Made by a program: the position numbers and the translations under genes. This document shows, in pieces, positions 40,479 through 51,676 of a stretch of DNA of 64,000 nucleotides. Within the stretch, counting starts at the first letter, position 1, and each line of letters begins with the position of its first letter. The notes below the pieces were generated by a model, which saw nothing but the letters and a program-made list of their open reading frames with translations, made no database searches and was not told where the DNA came from. Source of the stretch: Hydrogenophilus sp. (GTDB lineage Bacteria > Pseudomonadota > Gammaproteobacteria > Burkholderiales > Rhodocyclaceae); assembly GCA_026416515.1 (NCBI GenBank), contig JAOAEZ010000001.1, forward strand, positions 148,430-212,429, written 5' to 3'.

Positions 40479-40795
40479 GGTAAAGGAGAGGGAGGGGATG
40501 AGGCCGCAGGCGAAGCGACCGGCCGCGGCCGCCAAAGCGTGATAACGCGCCCTAGGTGTTGAACGAGCACAGCATCGAGGGTTGCACAGATTTCGGTCAG
40601 GAGCGCTTCCCGTTGGTTACGGTCAGCGTGATCGATGCGGATTTTGATGAGTGCGTGGGCAGTGAGGGCGCGGTCGATCTCGGCCATCACCGCAGGGGTA
40701 AGTCCTTTGCGGCGGATCAGAACGACTGGTTTGAGGCGGTGCGCTGCTGCACGCAACGCCCGCCGCTCAACGGCGGTGAGGGGGTGTCCCATCAT
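40469..40795 (-). CDS. yhbY: YhbY family RNA-binding protein
   Basis: Small CRS1/YhbY-domain protein of about 108 residues with an IF3-C/KH-like fold that associates with pre-50S ribosomal subunits. Recognisable segments are [38 protein letters not shown] and ALIKIRI. The loop reads RRKG instead of the more usual GxxG. Three tandem start codons (GTG 40798, ATG 40795, ATG 40792) are possible. A proline/serine-rich tail extends beyond the domain. It is divergent from rlmE with 37 bp or less between them, a pairing seen in many proteobacteria. Confidence 0.93.
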   Translation of the reverse strand: MMGHPLTAVERRALRAAAHRLKPVVLIRRKGLTPAVMAEIDRALTAHALIKIRIDHADRNQREALLTEICATLDAVLVQHLGRVITLWRPRPVASPAASSPPSPLPYS

Positions 40796-40820
40796 CACGA
40801 TAGGGGCCTTTTGTCAAAAA

Positions 40821-40826
40821 AGGAGG
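40821..40826 (+). promoter_or_regulatory. Perfect Shine-Dalgarno (AGGAGG) deciding the rlmE start
   Basis: AGGAGG is fully complementary to the 16S rRNA tail. Six bases downstream lies the in-frame ATC at 40833, and three bases downstream an ATT at 40830. The first conventional in-frame start, GTG 40848, is 21 bases away, too far for this site. A short inverted repeat (CCTTTTG/CAAAAAAGG, 40807-40823) adjoins it and could modulate access. Confidence 0.8.
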
Positions 40827-40832
40827 TATATT

Positions 40833-41462
40833 ATCGCAAAGAACCGTGTGGATCCCCTTTGGCTTCGGCGCCATCAGCGCGATCCATATGTTCGGCGTTC
40901 GCGAGTAGAGGGCTATCGTTCGCGCGCTGCTTATAAATTGCTCGAAATCGACGCGCGCGAGAGAGTGTTGCGAAGCGGTGCTCGGGTGGTCGATCTGGGG
41001 GCGGCCCCAGGCTCTTGGTCGCAGGTGGCGGCGGCGCGCGTGGGTCGCCAGGGACAGGTGATCGCTGTGGACCTCTTGCCATTGCAGCCGCTCCCAGGAG
41101 TGACAGTGGTGGAAGGGGACTTCTGCGATGCAGCGGTGGTGGCCCGCGTAGAGGCCCTTTTGGGGGGAGAGGCAGTCGACGCCGTTCTTTCCGATATGGC
41201 GCCTAACTTGAGCGGTGTGTGGGATAGAGATGTGGCGCACGCGTTGGAGTTGGCAGAGCGAGCGTTGGCGTTTGCTGTGCAGCATTTGAAAGAGAATGGG
41301 GCTTTTTTAGTGAAGGTGTTCCAAGGAGAGGGGGTCGATGCGTTTCGTCACCAAATGGGGCGAGTTTTTGAGTTGGTAAAATCGCTGAAACCGGCTTCTT
41401 CGAGGGCCGAAAGCCGCGAGTTTTATCTCTTAGGACGAGGGGTGCGCAGCCAATTGCTGTGA
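40833..41462 (+). CDS. rlmE: 23S rRNA (uridine-2552-2'-O)-methyltransferase, apparent ATC start
   Basis: Heat-shock-linked methyltransferase that modifies U2552 in the ribosomal A loop. It has 209 residues if ATC 40833 initiates. The SAM site is [13 protein letters not shown] (52-64) and the catalytic triad is Lys35, Asp121 (LSDMAPN) and Lys161 (FLVKVFQG), all offset by 3 from the E. coli residues. There is no ATG, GTG or TTG at the expected place. Reading ATC as the initiator restores the usual Met-Ala-Lys-Asn N-terminus and lies 6 nt after AGGAGG. GTG 40848 would remove MAKNR and has no ribosome site. Confidence 0.92.
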   Translation: MAKNRVDPLWLRRHQRDPYVRRSRVEGYRSRAAYKLLEIDARERVLRSGARVVDLGAAPGSWSQVAAARVGRQGQVIAVDLLPLQPLPGVTVVEGDFCDAAVVARVEALLGGEAVDAVLSDMAPNLSGVWDRDVAHALELAERALAFAVQHLKENGAFLVKVFQGEGVDAFRHQMGRVFELVKSLKPASSRAESREFYLLGRGVRSQLL

Positions 41463-41476
41463 TTGCCTCAACCCTC

Positions 41477-41505
41477 TTGCTCTGAGAAACGGGAGTGCCT
41501 ACAAT
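41477..41505 (+). promoter_or_regulatory. Sigma-70 promoter before ftsH
   Basis: TTGCTC (41477-41482) and TACAAT (41500-41505) are separated by exactly 17 bp in the 91-bp gap between rlmE and ftsH. Transcription would start near 41512, leaving about 40 nt of leader before the TTG start. The same TTGCT-N17-TACAAT form precedes the tRNA-Leu gene. Confidence 0.7.
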
Positions 41506-41553
41506 TGCTTCAAATGGGATGAAGGTGATCGGCTAAAAAAAGGAGCAGGTCCG

Positions 41554-43502
<1,949 letters not shown>

Positions 43503-43506
<4 letters not shown>

Positions 43507-44396
43507 CTGCTCCAAGGGTGGAAATGGAAGGGGGGGAGCCCTATGAACCCTATTGGCAGACGCGGCGGTGGCGCTTGTCGTTGAGCGAACCGCAGGTGAT
43601 GGCGATCATCAACGTGACCCCAGACTCTTTTTCGGGGGATGGGGTGGGCGAGGACTATACCGCAGCGATCCGACGGGCAGAGCAAGCGGTGGAGGCGGGC
43701 GCCGCAATTGTGGATTTCGGCGGCGAGTCAACGCGCCCAGGGGCATCGCCCGTTCCTGCAGCGGAGGAGTGGCGGAGATTGGCACCGGTATTGACGGCAG
43801 TCCGCGATTGGCCGGTGGTTATCTCGGTCGATACGCGAAAGCCAGAGGTGATGGAGCGAGCTGTAGCGGCGGGGGTGGATGTGCTCAACGATGTGGCAGG
43901 GTTCCGTACCCCCGCGGCGGTAGCCGTCGCCGCGCGCGCTGGGTGCGGAGTAGTGGTGATGCATATGCAGGGCGAACCGGCATCGATGCAGGTGGCCCCC
44001 TATTACGAGGATGTGGTGGGGGAGGTAGAGGCGTTTCTCCGAGAACGAAGCGCCGCGCTGCAGGCTGCAGGGGTGAAGGAGGAGCAGATCGTTTGGGATC
44101 CGGGTTTTGGTTTCGGCAAGTCGTTCGAGCATAATATAGCTCTCTTCCAGGCTTTGCCTCGGTTGGCAGCCCAGCGACCGGTTTTGGTGGGCGTATCGCG
44201 TAAGAGAATGATCGGCGAGCTAACGGGGGTAGAGAAACCAGCTGAGCGAGCGGTGGGAAGTATCGCTGCAGCGTTGGCTGCAGTTGCCCGCGGGGCACGG
44301 ATAGTTCGAGCGCACGATGTGCGGGCGACGGTCGAGGCGCTGCGGGTGTGGCAGAGACTTGGCCCGAGGTGGGGGGATGCAGAAGCAAGGGTATAG
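43503..44396 (+). CDS. folP: Dihydropteroate synthase
   Basis: Condenses p-aminobenzoate with hydroxymethyl-dihydropterin pyrophosphate; the sulfonamide target. It is a TIM barrel of 297 residues. [15 protein letters not shown] and the pterin-site [15 protein letters not shown] are the two family signatures; [28 protein letters not shown] and [14 protein letters not shown] follow. The GTG start 43503 overlaps the ftsH stop. The first 20 or so residues extend beyond the usual start. The ftsH-folP-glmM order is widely conserved. Confidence 0.98.
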
Positions 44397-44421
44397 GGTG
44401 GTTGTTCGATAGGTACTAAAA

Positions 44422-45774
44422 ATGCCGCGCTGGTTTGGAACCGATGGAATTCGCGGCCGAGTAGGGGAGCCTCAGTTGGCCCCTGACTTCGTGGTCCGCG
44501 TCGGCTTTGCAGCAGGGCGGGTGCTCGCCCGAGCCCATGCGGGGAGTCGCCGCCCGACCGTGGTGATCGGGAAGGATACGCGCGTTTCCGGTTACTTTCT
44601 CGAGGCCGCGCTCCAGGCAGGGTTTACCGCAGCGGGGGTTGATGTGTTGCTGACCGGACCCTTGCCGACCCCCGGAGTCGCCTACCTGACCCGCGCTTTG
44701 CGGCTCGACGCAGGGGTGGTGGTGAGCGCGTCACATAATCCATATCAAGATAATGGGATTAAATTATTTTCGGCGGCAGGGGATAAGTTGAGCGATGCGG
44801 TCGAGGCGGCGATCGAGGAGGAGCTGGAGAAAACGCCTGCAGTGGTTTCTGCAGAACAGTTGGGAAAAGCGCGACGAGTCGTAGATGCGGTGGGGCGATA
44901 TATCGAGTTTTGCAAGGCGACCTTTCCGGGGGAGTTATCGTTGGATGGGGTGCGGTTAGTGGTAGACGCAGCAAACGGTGCGGCTTACCAGGCAGCCCCG
45001 GCGGTCTTCCACGAGCTTGGGGCTACGGTTACAGCGGTGGGAGTGGAGCCGAACGGTTTTAACATCAATGAGGGGGTGGGGGCCGTTTTTCCGCAGTGTG
45101 TGGCCGCAGCGGTGGCGAGAAGCGGTGCCGATTATGGGATCGCTCTCGATGGCGATGGCGACCGAGTGGTGATGGTCGACCGCAACGGCCGAATTTTCGA
45201 CGGAGATGCCCTTCTTTATGCGATTGTTCGCGATCGGTTCATGCGCGGTGAAGCGATCGACGGGGTGGTCGGTACCGTGATGACTAACGGCGGCCTAGAG
45301 GTAGCGCTGAGCCGCTTGGGTATACGACTGGAACGAACCGCGGTGGGTGACCGTTATGTGGGAGAACGTCTGCGACAGCTGGGATGGCGGTACGGGGGAG
45401 AGGGATCGGGCCATTTGCTGTGCCTCGATCTGCATACCACCGGGGATGGAATCGTGAGCGCGTTACAGGTGTTGGCTGCGTTGATTCGACACGAGACGAC
45501 GTTGGCTGAGTGGGTGGCCGATTTGGTATTTTTTCCTCAGGTGGTGGTGAATGTGCCATGGCCACGAGGGGTGGATTGGCGAGCCGAGCCAGTGCTTGCC
45601 CGCGAGGTGGCAGAGGTGGAACGATCGTTGGCAGGAGTAGGGCGTGTGTTGGTTCGCCCTTCCGGTACTGAGCCGAAGCTCCGGATTATGGTGGAGGGAA
45701 GAGACGAGGAGACAGTGCGCGCCGCCGCCGATCGACTTCAAAAAGCGGCACAGCGCGCCGAGCAGGTAGCATGA
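44422..45774 (+). CDS. glmM: Phosphoglucosamine mutase
   Basis: Interconverts glucosamine 6- and 1-phosphate on the way to UDP-GlcNAc for peptidoglycan and LPS. It has 450 residues. The phosphorylated serine is Ser104 in [14 protein letters not shown]; metal-binding [13 protein letters not shown], sugar-binding GGEGSGHLL and phosphate-binding [15 protein letters not shown] mark the four domains. The start [12 protein letters not shown] is typical. It begins 25 bp after folP, and an ATG at its end overlaps the region before tpiA. Confidence 0.98.
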   Translation: MPRWFGTDGIRGRVGEPQLAPDFVVRVGFAAGRVLARAHAGSRRPTVVIGKDTRVSGYFLEAALQAGFTAAGVDVLLTGPLPTPGVAYLTRALRLDAGVVVSASHNPYQDNGIKLFSAAGDKLSDAVEAAIEEELEKTPAVVSAEQLGKARRVVDAVGRYIEFCKATFPGELSLDGVRLVVDAANGAAYQAAPAVFHELGATVTAVGVEPNGFNINEGVGAVFPQCVAAAVARSGADYGIALDGDGDRVVMVDRNGRIFDGDALLYAIVRDRFMRGEAIDGVVGTVMTNGGLEVALSRLGIRLERTAVGDRYVGERLRQLGWRYGGEGSGHLLCLDLHTTGDGIVSALQVLAALIRHETTLAEWVADLVFFPQVVVNVPWPRGVDWRAEPVLAREVAEVERSLAGVGRVLVRPSGTEPKLRIMVEGRDEETVRAAADRLQKAAQRAEQVA

Positions 45775-45785
45775 GGAGAAGAGAG

Positions 45786-46517
45786 ATGAAATATGTGATC
45801 GGAAATTGGAAGTCGAACGGTAGATGGGAGGAGAATGCCCGATTGCTGACTCGAGTGCGCGAGTTGCCACGGCCGGGGGTGGAGGTCGGCGTGTGCGTTC
45901 CTTTCCCCTATTTAGCACAGGCGAGAGAGGCTTTGGTGGGAAGCGCCGCGCGTTTCGGGGCGCAAAATGTTAGCCCCTTCGGTGCGGGCGCTTATACGGG
46001 CGAGGTACACGCCGAGATGTTGAGAGAGTTCGGTTGCCATTACGCTATCGTTGGCCATTCAGAACGACGGCAATACTTCGGGGAGAGCGACGCGGTGATC
46101 GCCGATAAGATCGGCCGTTTGGTTGCGGTAGGGATCACACCGATTTGGTGCATCGGCGAGACGTTGGCCGAACGTCAGGCGGGGAAGTGGCAAGAAGTGC
46201 TGGCGCGCCAGGTGCGCGAGGTGGTGGAGCGAGCGGGGGTCGATTCCGTAGGGCACTGTTTGCTGGCTTATGAACCGGTGTGGGCAATCGGAACAGGAAT
46301 TAACGCTGAACCAGAAGATGTCGAGGCGGCACACGCGTGGGTGCGGTCGCTGCTTCGGGAGGTAGGGGTGCGGGAGCATGTGCCGATTCTTTACGGCGGC
46401 AGCGTCAAGAGCGGAAATGCGCATGCCCTCTTCTCGGTCCCCGGTTGCGATGGGGGATTGATCGGGGGGGCTTCGTTGAGCGCCGATGAGTTTGCGGCGA
46501 TCGCCGCGGCTGCCTGA
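45786..46517 (+). CDS. tpiA: Triosephosphate isomerase
   Basis: Glycolytic TIM barrel of 243 residues interconverting dihydroxyacetone phosphate and glyceraldehyde 3-phosphate. Catalytic Lys9 (GNWKSNG), His91 (VGHSERR) and Glu163 ([11 protein letters not shown]) are present, with the phosphate loop [11 protein letters not shown]. The ATG at 45786 follows AGGAGAAGAG and matches the family start (MKYVIGNWK). An ATG at 45771 overlaps glmM and would add five residues. secG follows 11 bp later, the conserved tpiA-secG pair. Confidence 0.98.
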   Translation: MKYVIGNWKSNGRWEENARLLTRVRELPRPGVEVGVCVPFPYLAQAREALVGSAARFGAQNVSPFGAGAYTGEVHAEMLREFGCHYAIVGHSERRQYFGESDAVIADKIGRLVAVGITPIWCIGETLAERQAGKWQEVLARQVREVVERAGVDSVGHCLLAYEPVWAIGTGINAEPEDVEAAHAWVRSLLREVGVREHVPILYGGSVKSGNAHALFSVPGCDGGLIGGASLSADEFAAIAAAA

Positions 46518-46528
46518 GGGAGGTGAAA

Positions 46529-46858
46529 ATGGAGGGAGTCTTTGGAGCATTGCTCCTAACAGTCCATTTGGTGGTGGCGGTAGCATTGGTGGTGTTGGTC
46601 TTGTTGCAGCGCGGCAAAGGGGCAGAGGCAGGAGCCGCGTTCGGGGGAACTTCGACAAGCCTTTTCGGGGCAGCAGGGGGGGCGACTTTTCTGAGCCGAA
46701 CCACAGCCATTTTAGCGACAATCTTCTTTGCAACCAGCTTAGCCATGACCTTCTTGGCCAGTCAACGCGATGTGACGGCAGAGCGGGCAAGCGTGATGCA
46801 AGAGGGAAAAGAGGCACCGAGCAGTAACACCCCTCCGGCACCCAAAGTACCAGAGTAA
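46529..46858 (+). CDS. secG: Preprotein translocase subunit SecG
   Basis: Small auxiliary subunit of SecYEG that facilitates SecA-driven export. It has 109 residues with two TM helices (about 5-26 and 54-74) connected by the conserved loop [17 protein letters not shown] and [15 protein letters not shown]. The C-terminal tail is short and Pro/Ser-rich. The ATG 46529 is 6 nt after GAGGGAGG; an upstream GTG at 46523 overlaps this ribosome-binding site. tRNA-Leu follows immediately, as in many betaproteobacteria. Confidence 0.96.
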   Translation: MEGVFGALLLTVHLVVAVALVVLVLLQRGKGAEAGAAFGGTSTSLFGAAGGATFLSRTTAILATIFFATSLAMTFLASQRDVTAERASVMQEGKEAPSSNTPPAPKVPE

Positions 46859-46862
46859 GGGG

Positions 46863-46891
46863 TTGCTTGGCAGCCTCTTTTACAGTACAAT
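46863..46891 (+). promoter_or_regulatory. Sigma-70 promoter of tRNA-Leu
   Basis: TTGCTT (46863-46868) and TACAAT (46886-46891) lie 17 bp apart, and initiation would fall near 46898, about 5 nt before the mature tRNA. The tRNA therefore need not depend on read-through from secG, although read-through into it is also possible. Confidence 0.75.
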
Positions 46892-46902
46892 CGCACCAAC
46901 GT

Positions 46903-46987
46903 GCCGACGTGGTGGAATTGGTAGACACGCCATCTTGAGGGGGTGGTGGCGAAAGCCGTGTGAGTTCGAGTCTCACCGTCGGCACCA
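46903..46987 (+). tRNA. tRNA-Leu (anticodon GAG)
   Basis: The 85-nt class II tRNA has an acceptor stem GCCGACG/CGTCGGC, discriminator A and encoded CCA. The D arm is GTGGTGGAATTGGTAGACAC, the anticodon loop CTTGAGG gives GAG (reads CTC/CTT), the long variable arm is present, and the T arm ends GTTCGAGTC. The secG-tRNA(Leu)-nuoA position is conserved in betaproteobacteria. No attachment-site duplication or integrase was found next to it. Confidence 0.97.
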
Positions 46988-46990
46988 AAG

Positions 46991-47015
46991 AACCGCAAAT
47001 TTTGCGGTTTTTTTT
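46991..47015 (+). terminator. Intrinsic terminator after tRNA-Leu
   Basis: AACCGCAA pairs with TTGCGGTT around a three-base loop and is followed by a run of T to 47015. It starts 3 bp after the CCA end of the tRNA and separates the tRNA/secG transcript from nuoA. Confidence 0.9.
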
Positions 47016-47094
47016 GCTCTTTTATAAAGTTTTTCTTAATTAAAAACAAATTAAACTGAAAGTTTTAAATGAAGGAACGGCTATTTTGGCGCTC
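47016..47094. other. AT-rich intergenic segment before nuoA
   Basis: This segment has long A and T stretches (for example around 47021-47070), in strong contrast to the GC-rich surroundings. It may act as an UP-element or a binding region for nucleoid proteins upstream of the nuo promoter. I found no -35/-10 pair that I would defend inside it and no open frame with coding character. Confidence 0.5.
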
Positions 47095-47128
47095 GCGGCC
47101 CATTTGAGGTATCCTTACGAAGGGCCGC
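47095..47128. promoter_or_regulatory. Inverted repeat upstream of nuoA
   Basis: GCGGCCC (47095-47101) and GGGCCGC (47122-47128) are perfect inverted arms 20 bp apart, 21 bp before the nuoA start codon. Between them TTGAGG (47104-47109), with CATATT (47128-47133) 18 bp on, could form a weak promoter. The repeat may be an operator or an mRNA hairpin in the nuo leader. Confidence 0.4.
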
Positions 47129-47149
47129 ATATTGCGCGGAGGGAATCCA

Positions 47150-47518
47150 GTGGCGGAGTATTTGCCAGTTGTTGTCTTTTTGGTGATTGCGTTGGCGATC
47201 GGCGTGGCACCGATGGTGTTCGGTTGGGTGTTGGGACCGCGGCGCCCAGACCCCGAGAAGCGTTCACCGTATGAGTGCGGGTTCGAGCCTTTTGAGGATG
47301 CGCGATTGCCCTTCGACGTGCGTTATTACTTGATTGCGATTTTGTTTATTTTGTTCGATGTGGAGATCACGCTGCTCTTTCCGTGGGGTGTGGCATTTCG
47401 CGATTTGATCGCCAACGGCGAGGGGTGGTTCGCATTGGGGAGCGTGGCGCTTTTTCTCGCCGTATTGACGTTAGGGTATGTGGTCGAGTGGAAAAACGGG
47501 GCGCTCGATTGGGAGTAG
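47150..47518 (+). CDS. nuoA: NADH-quinone oxidoreductase subunit A
   Basis: Membrane-arm subunit of complex I near the quinone site, 122 residues with three TM helices (about 4-24, 60-80, 92-112). [10 protein letters not shown] (with the conserved Cys/Glu loop), [19 protein letters not shown] and FPWGVAF are diagnostic. The GTG 47150 start lies 6 nt after GGAGGG and gives a family-sized protein; a TTG at 47132 would place the ribosome site inside the frame. First gene of the 14-gene nuo operon. Confidence 0.97.
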   Translation: MAEYLPVVVFLVIALAIGVAPMVFGWVLGPRRPDPEKRSPYECGFEPFEDARLPFDVRYYLIAILFILFDVEITLLFPWGVAFRDLIANGEGWFALGSVALFLAVLTLGYVVEWKNGALDWE

Positions 47519-47521
47519 GCG

Positions 47522-48001
47522 ATGGGCGTGGAAGGGATTTGGCGCGAAGGATTTATGACGACTACGCTCGATGCGGTGATCAATTGGACGCGAACTGGCT
47601 CGCTGTGGCCGATGACCTTTGGATTGGCCTGTTGTGCGGTTGAGATGATCCACGCTGGCTGTTCGCGTTACGACCTCGACCGATTTGGAGTGGTCTTCCG
47701 GCCAAGCCCACGCCAATCCGATCTGATGATCGTGGCGGGAACGTTGACCAATAAGATGGCGCCCGCGTTGCGGAAAGTCTACGATCAGATGGCAGAGCCG
47801 CGATGGGTGATTTCGATGGGTTCGTGCGCCAACGGGGGGGGGTACTACCACTACTCCTATTCGGTGGTGCGCGGGTGCGACCGCATCGTCCCGGTGGATG
47901 TCTACGTTCCAGGGTGCCCTCCTACCGCCGAGGCGTTGTTGTACGGGATTATCCAGTTGCAGAACAAAATTAAACGGTGCGAGACGATCGCGCGGAGCTA
48001 G
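47522..48001 (+). CDS. nuoB: NADH-quinone oxidoreductase subunit B
   Basis: Carries cluster N2, the last iron-sulfur centre before quinone, 159 residues. The tandem ligands Cys37-Cys38 (GLACCAVEM), Cys102 (GSCANGG) and Cys132 (VPGCPPT) are present. The Asn-Gly-Gly-Gly stretch is encoded with nine consecutive G (47834-47842). The ATG is 3 bp after nuoA. The protein lies at the junction of the hydrophilic and membrane arms. Confidence 0.98.
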   Translation: MGVEGIWREGFMTTTLDAVINWTRTGSLWPMTFGLACCAVEMIHAGCSRYDLDRFGVVFRPSPRQSDLMIVAGTLTNKMAPALRKVYDQMAEPRWVISMGSCANGGGYYHYSYSVVRGCDRIVPVDVYVPGCPPTAEALLYGIIQLQNKIKRCETIARS

Positions 48002-48002
48002 T

Positions 48003-48596
48003 ATGAAACGAACCAAAGCGTTGGCGGCGAAGATAGAGGGGCGCTTTATCGGAGTGGGAACATTGCAGCTCCACCACGGGGAGGTAACATGGACAGTGCC
48101 GGTGGAGTGCTACCCTAAGGTGGCGCGCGCATTGCGCGATGAGCCCGATTTTTCGTTTGAACAGTTGATCGACCTTTCGGGTATCGACTATTTGAACTAC
48201 GCGAATCGCCCGTGGGAGGGACCCCGCTTCGCGGTTGCAGTCCATCTCTTGTCGCTACACTATAACGTGCGGTTGCGGTTGAAGACCTTTGCTCCCGACG
48301 ACGATTGGCCTGTCGTGCCGTCGTTGGTGGAGGTGTGGCCGAGCGCCGACTGGTATGAGCGCGAGGCGTTCGATATGTTCGGCATTTTGTTTGAAGGACA
48401 TCCCGATCTGAGGCGCATTTTGACCGATTACGGCTTTGTAGGACATCCCTTGCGTAAAGATTTCCCGGTGACGGGATATGTGGAGATGCGTTACGACCCC
48501 GAGAAGGGGCGGGTGATCTATCAGCCCGTTACGATTGAGCCGCGCGAGAATACGCCTCGAATCGTGCGAGAGGCTCATTACGGTAAGGTGGAGTAG
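48003..48596 (+). CDS. nuoC: NADH-quinone oxidoreductase subunit C
   Basis: The 30-kDa-type hydrophilic subunit at the Q-module, 197 residues. The family signature is in [17 protein letters not shown] and [11 protein letters not shown], followed by [19 protein letters not shown]. It is separate from nuoD rather than fused as in E. coli, the common state in betaproteobacteria. The ATG is 1 bp after the nuoB stop, and nuoD follows immediately. Confidence 0.98.
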   Translation: MKRTKALAAKIEGRFIGVGTLQLHHGEVTWTVPVECYPKVARALRDEPDFSFEQLIDLSGIDYLNYANRPWEGPRFAVAVHLLSLHYNVRLRLKTFAPDDDWPVVPSLVEVWPSADWYEREAFDMFGILFEGHPDLRRILTDYGFVGHPLRKDFPVTGYVEMRYDPEKGRVIYQPVTIEPRENTPRIVREAHYGKVE

Positions 48597-49850
48597 ATGA
48601 CCGAAATTAAGAGTTTTACAATCAACTTCGGCCCTCAGCACCCCGCGGCGCATGGAGTTCTCCGGTTGATCCTCGAGCTCGAGGGAGAGGTGGTGAAGCG
48701 GGCCGATCCCCATATCGGTTTGCTGCACCGAGCAACTGAGAAATTGGCCGAAACCCGTACGTGGATTCAGTCGGTTCCCTATATGGACCGATTGGATTAC
48801 GTCTCGATGATGTGTAACGAACACGCTTACTGCCTGGCTATCGAGCGGTTGCTGGGAATTGAGGTGCCCATCCGGGCTCAGTATATTCGGGTGATGTTCG
48901 ATGAGATTACCCGAATTTTGAATCACTTGCTGAATATCGGTACCCATGCGCTCGATATCGGCGCGATGACGATGGTGCTCTATACCTTCCGCGAGCGCGA
49001 GGATCTGATGGATGCTTACGAGGCAGTTTCAGGGGCGCGAATGCATGCGGCTTATTACCGCCCCGGGGGGGTTTATCGAGATCTGCCCGACGAGATGCCG
49101 AAGTACGAGGTGAGTCCTTACAAAGATGCGAAACAGGTAAAGGCGTTGAACCGGGCGCGAGAGGGATCGTTACTCGATTTTTTGGAAGATTTTTGCGAGC
49201 GCTTTGAGGGATACCTCGACGAATATCATACGTTGTTAACCGATAACCGAATTTGGAAGCAGCGAACAGTGGGAATCGGGGTGGTTTCGCCAGAGGAGGC
49301 TTTGGCGTGGGGGTTTACAGGCCCGATGCTGCGCGGTTCAGGGGTGGCGTGGGATTTGCGAAAGAAACAGCCCTACGAGGTCTACGATCGGCTCGAGTTT
49401 GATATTCCGGTGGGGAAAAACGGCGATTGTTACGACCGCTATTTGGTACGGATGGAGGAGATGCGCCAATCGAACCGCATCATCAAGCAGTGTATCGATT
49501 GGTTGCGTAAAAATCCAGGGCCGGTGATGACCGATAACTATAAAGTGGCTCCACCTCCCCGGGAGAGGATGAAGACCGGCATGGAGGAGTTGATCCATCA
49601 TTTTAAGTTGATGAGCGAGGGAATCCATGTGCCGCCTGGGGAGGTGTACGCCGCAGTTGAACATCCCAAGGGGGAGTTTGGGGTCTACGCGATTTCGGAT
49701 GGCGCCAATAAGCCTTTCCGTTTGAAATTGCGCGCGCCAGGTTTTGCTCATTTGTCGGCGATGGATAAAATGGCTCGCGGCCATCTGCTCGCCGATGTAG
49801 TGGCGATCGTGGGGACGATGGATATCGTCTTTGGCGAAATCGACCGGTAG
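48597..49850 (+). CDS. nuoD: NADH-quinone oxidoreductase subunit D
   Basis: The 49-kDa-type subunit that forms the quinone pocket with NuoB, 417 residues. [20 protein letters not shown] opens it, with [14 protein letters not shown] and the quinone-contacting region around [18 protein letters not shown]. The C-terminus ends with the conserved [14 protein letters not shown]. It begins directly after the nuoC stop with no gap. Confidence 0.98.
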   Translation: MTEIKSFTINFGPQHPAAHGVLRLILELEGEVVKRADPHIGLLHRATEKLAETRTWIQSVPYMDRLDYVSMMCNEHAYCLAIERLLGIEVPIRAQYIRVMFDEITRILNHLLNIGTHALDIGAMTMVLYTFREREDLMDAYEAVSGARMHAAYYRPGGVYRDLPDEMPKYEVSPYKDAKQVKALNRAREGSLLDFLEDFCERFEGYLDEYHTLLTDNRIWKQRTVGIGVVSPEEALAWGFTGPMLRGSGVAWDLRKKQPYEVYDRLEFDIPVGKNGDCYDRYLVRMEEMRQSNRIIKQCIDWLRKNPGPVMTDNYKVAPPPRERMKTGMEELIHHFKLMSEGIHVPPGEVYAAVEHPKGEFGVYAISDGANKPFRLKLRAPGFAHLSAMDKMARGHLLADVVAIVGTMDIVFGEIDR

Positions 49851-49859
49851 GGAGTGACT

Positions 49860-50360
49860 ATGCTGAGTCAGGAGGCACTGGCGCGCATCGATCGAGAGAT
49901 CGCCAAATATCCTCCGGGTAAAAAGCAGTCCGCCGTGATGGCGGCGCTGCGGATTGCCCAAGAGGAGCACGGTTGGTTGAGCCAGGAGATCATCTCTTTT
50001 GTGGCAGAGTATTTGGAGATGCCACCCGTCGCCGTCTATGAGGTGGCGACTTTTTACAATATGTTCGATCTCAAACCAGTGGGGCGTTACAAAATTACCG
50101 TGTGCACCAATTTGCCGTGCGCGCTGTCGGGAGGAGAACATGCGGCCGATCATCTGAAGGAGCGGCTGGGGATCGGGTTCGGGGAGACGACAAGCGATGG
50201 GTTATTCACGCTTAAAGAGGGGGAGTGTATGGGGGCCTGCGGCGACGCGCCTGTAATTTTGGTGAACAACCGCCGAATGTTTTGCCGAATGACGCGCGAG
50301 CGACTCGATTCGTTGTTGGAGAGCCTGCGTGCAGAGAGCGAGGAAAAGGGGAGGCGATGA
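49860..50360 (+). CDS. nuoE: NADH-quinone oxidoreductase subunit E
   Basis: The 24-kDa-type thioredoxin-like subunit of the NADH module with [2Fe-2S] cluster N1a, 166 residues. Ligands are Cys82, Cys87 (VCTNLPC), Cys123 and Cys127 ([11 protein letters not shown]). ATG 49860 has GGAG 5 nt upstream; a GTG at 49854 within that GGAG is less likely. The stop overlaps nuoF as ATGA. Confidence 0.97.
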   Translation: MLSQEALARIDREIAKYPPGKKQSAVMAALRIAQEEHGWLSQEIISFVAEYLEMPPVAVYEVATFYNMFDLKPVGRYKITVCTNLPCALSGGEHAADHLKERLGIGFGETTSDGLFTLKEGECMGACGDAPVILVNNRRMFCRMTRERLDSLLESLRAESEEKGRR

Positions 50361-51676
50361 CGACGCTTCGGCTTGGGCAGATGATTTTGAAGGATTGCGG
50401 CGAGAAGAGTTGGCGATTGGCCGACTACGAGGCGCGCGGGGGATACCAGGCATTGCGGCGGGTGTTGCAGGAGCAGTGGCCTCCCGAGCGAATTGTGGAG
50501 GAGGTGAAGGCTTCCGCTTTGCGCGGTCGGGGAGGAGCAGGCTTTCCGACGGGGTTGAAATGGAGCTTTATGCCCCGCCAGTTTCCAGGCGAGAAGTATG
50601 TGGTGTGCAACTCTGATGAGGGAGAGCCCGGGACTTTTAAGGATCGAGATATTCTGCGATATAACCCACACAGCGTGATCGAGGGAATGACGCTGGCGGC
50701 GTACGCAATGGGAGCAAGCCGCGGCTACAACTATATCCATGGGGAGATCTACGAGGTCTACGAGCGGTTCGAGGAGGCGATCGCAGAGGCTCGGGCGGCC
50801 GGTTATTTGGGGGAAAATATTCTGGGGAGCGGCTTTTCCTTTGAGCTTTATGCTCATTTGGGGTATGGAGCTTATATCTGCGGCGAAGAGACCGCTCTTT
50901 TGGAGTCTATCGAGGGGAAAAAGGGACAGCCGCGCTTTAAACCGCCTTTTCCCGCGAGTTACGGGCTGTACGGGAGGCCGACTACGATCAACAATACCGA
51001 GACCTTCGCGTCGATCCCTTTTCTGCTGACGATGGGGGGGGAGGCGTTTCATCGATTGGGAAAACCAAACAACGGGGGAATGAAGATCTTTTCGGTCTCA
51101 GGTCACGTGAACCGCCCGGGTAATTACGAGTTGCCGTTGGGAACACCTTTCGCAAAGCTGCTGGAGCTGGCCGGGGGAGTGCGCGGAGGGCGGCGGTTGA
51201 AGGCGGTGATCCCAGGGGGATCGTCGACGCCGGTGTTGCCGGCAGCAGTGATGATGGAGTGTACGCTCGACTACGATTCGCTGGCGAAAGCAGGGTCGAT
51301 GTTGGGATCAGGGGCGGTGATCGTGATGGATGAGACTACCTGCATGGTGCGCGCGTTGGAGCGGCTTTCCTATTTTTATTACGAGGAGTCGTGCGGCCAG
51401 TGTACGCCATGCCGCGAGGGGACGGGGTGGCTGTACCGCGTCGTGCACCGGATCGAACGGGGAGAGGGACGAAGCGAAGATCTCGATCTGCTGCAACGGG
51501 TGACGACCCAAATCATGGGACGAACCATCTGCGCGTTGGGGGAGGCAGCGTCGTTGCCAGTGCAGAGCTTTATTAACCACTTTCGCGACGAATTTCTCCA
51601 TCATATTGAGAAGAAGTGCTGCTTGGTGCCCCGCGAGGTACAGCGAGCAGGAAGCGAGATTGCAGTGGAGGCGTGA
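50357..51676 (+). CDS. nuoF: NADH-quinone oxidoreductase subunit F
   Basis: NADH-oxidising flavoprotein (51-kDa type), 439 residues. The NADH/FMN sites are in [17 protein letters not shown] and [14 protein letters not shown]; the SLBB domain lies in the middle. Cluster N3 ligands are Cys346, Cys349, Cys352 ([11 protein letters not shown]) and Cys392 (TICALGEAA). The ATG overlaps the nuoE stop, and the stop overlaps nuoG as TGATG. Confidence 0.98.
   Translation: MTTLRLGQMILKDCGEKSWRLADYEARGGYQALRRVLQEQWPPERIVEEVKASALRGRGGAGFPTGLKWSFMPRQFPGEKYVVCNSDEGEPGTFKDRDILRYNPHSVIEGMTLAAYAMGASRGYNYIHGEIYEVYERFEEAIAEARAAGYLGENILGSGFSFELYAHLGYGAYICGEETALLESIEGKKGQPRFKPPFPASYGLYGRPTTINNTETFASIPFLLTMGGEAFHRLGKPNNGGMKIFSVSGHVNRPGNYELPLGTPFAKLLELAGGVRGGRRLKAVIPGGSSTPVLPAAVMMECTLDYDSLAKAGSMLGSGAVIVMDETTCMVRALERLSYFYYEESCGQCTPCREGTGWLYRVVHRIERGEGRSEDLDLLQRVTTQIMGRTICALGEAASLPVQSFINHFRDEFLHHIEKKCCLVPREVQRAGSEIAVEA

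Noticed and set aside
40556..40936. Plus-strand frame antisense to yhbY and running into rlmE
   Set aside because: It is the complement of yhbY and enters rlmE out of frame; no independent coding signal.
46903..46987. tRNA-Leu as an integration site for a mobile element
   Set aside because: No duplicated tRNA 3' end, integrase or foreign cargo is adjacent; conserved secG and nuoA flank it directly.
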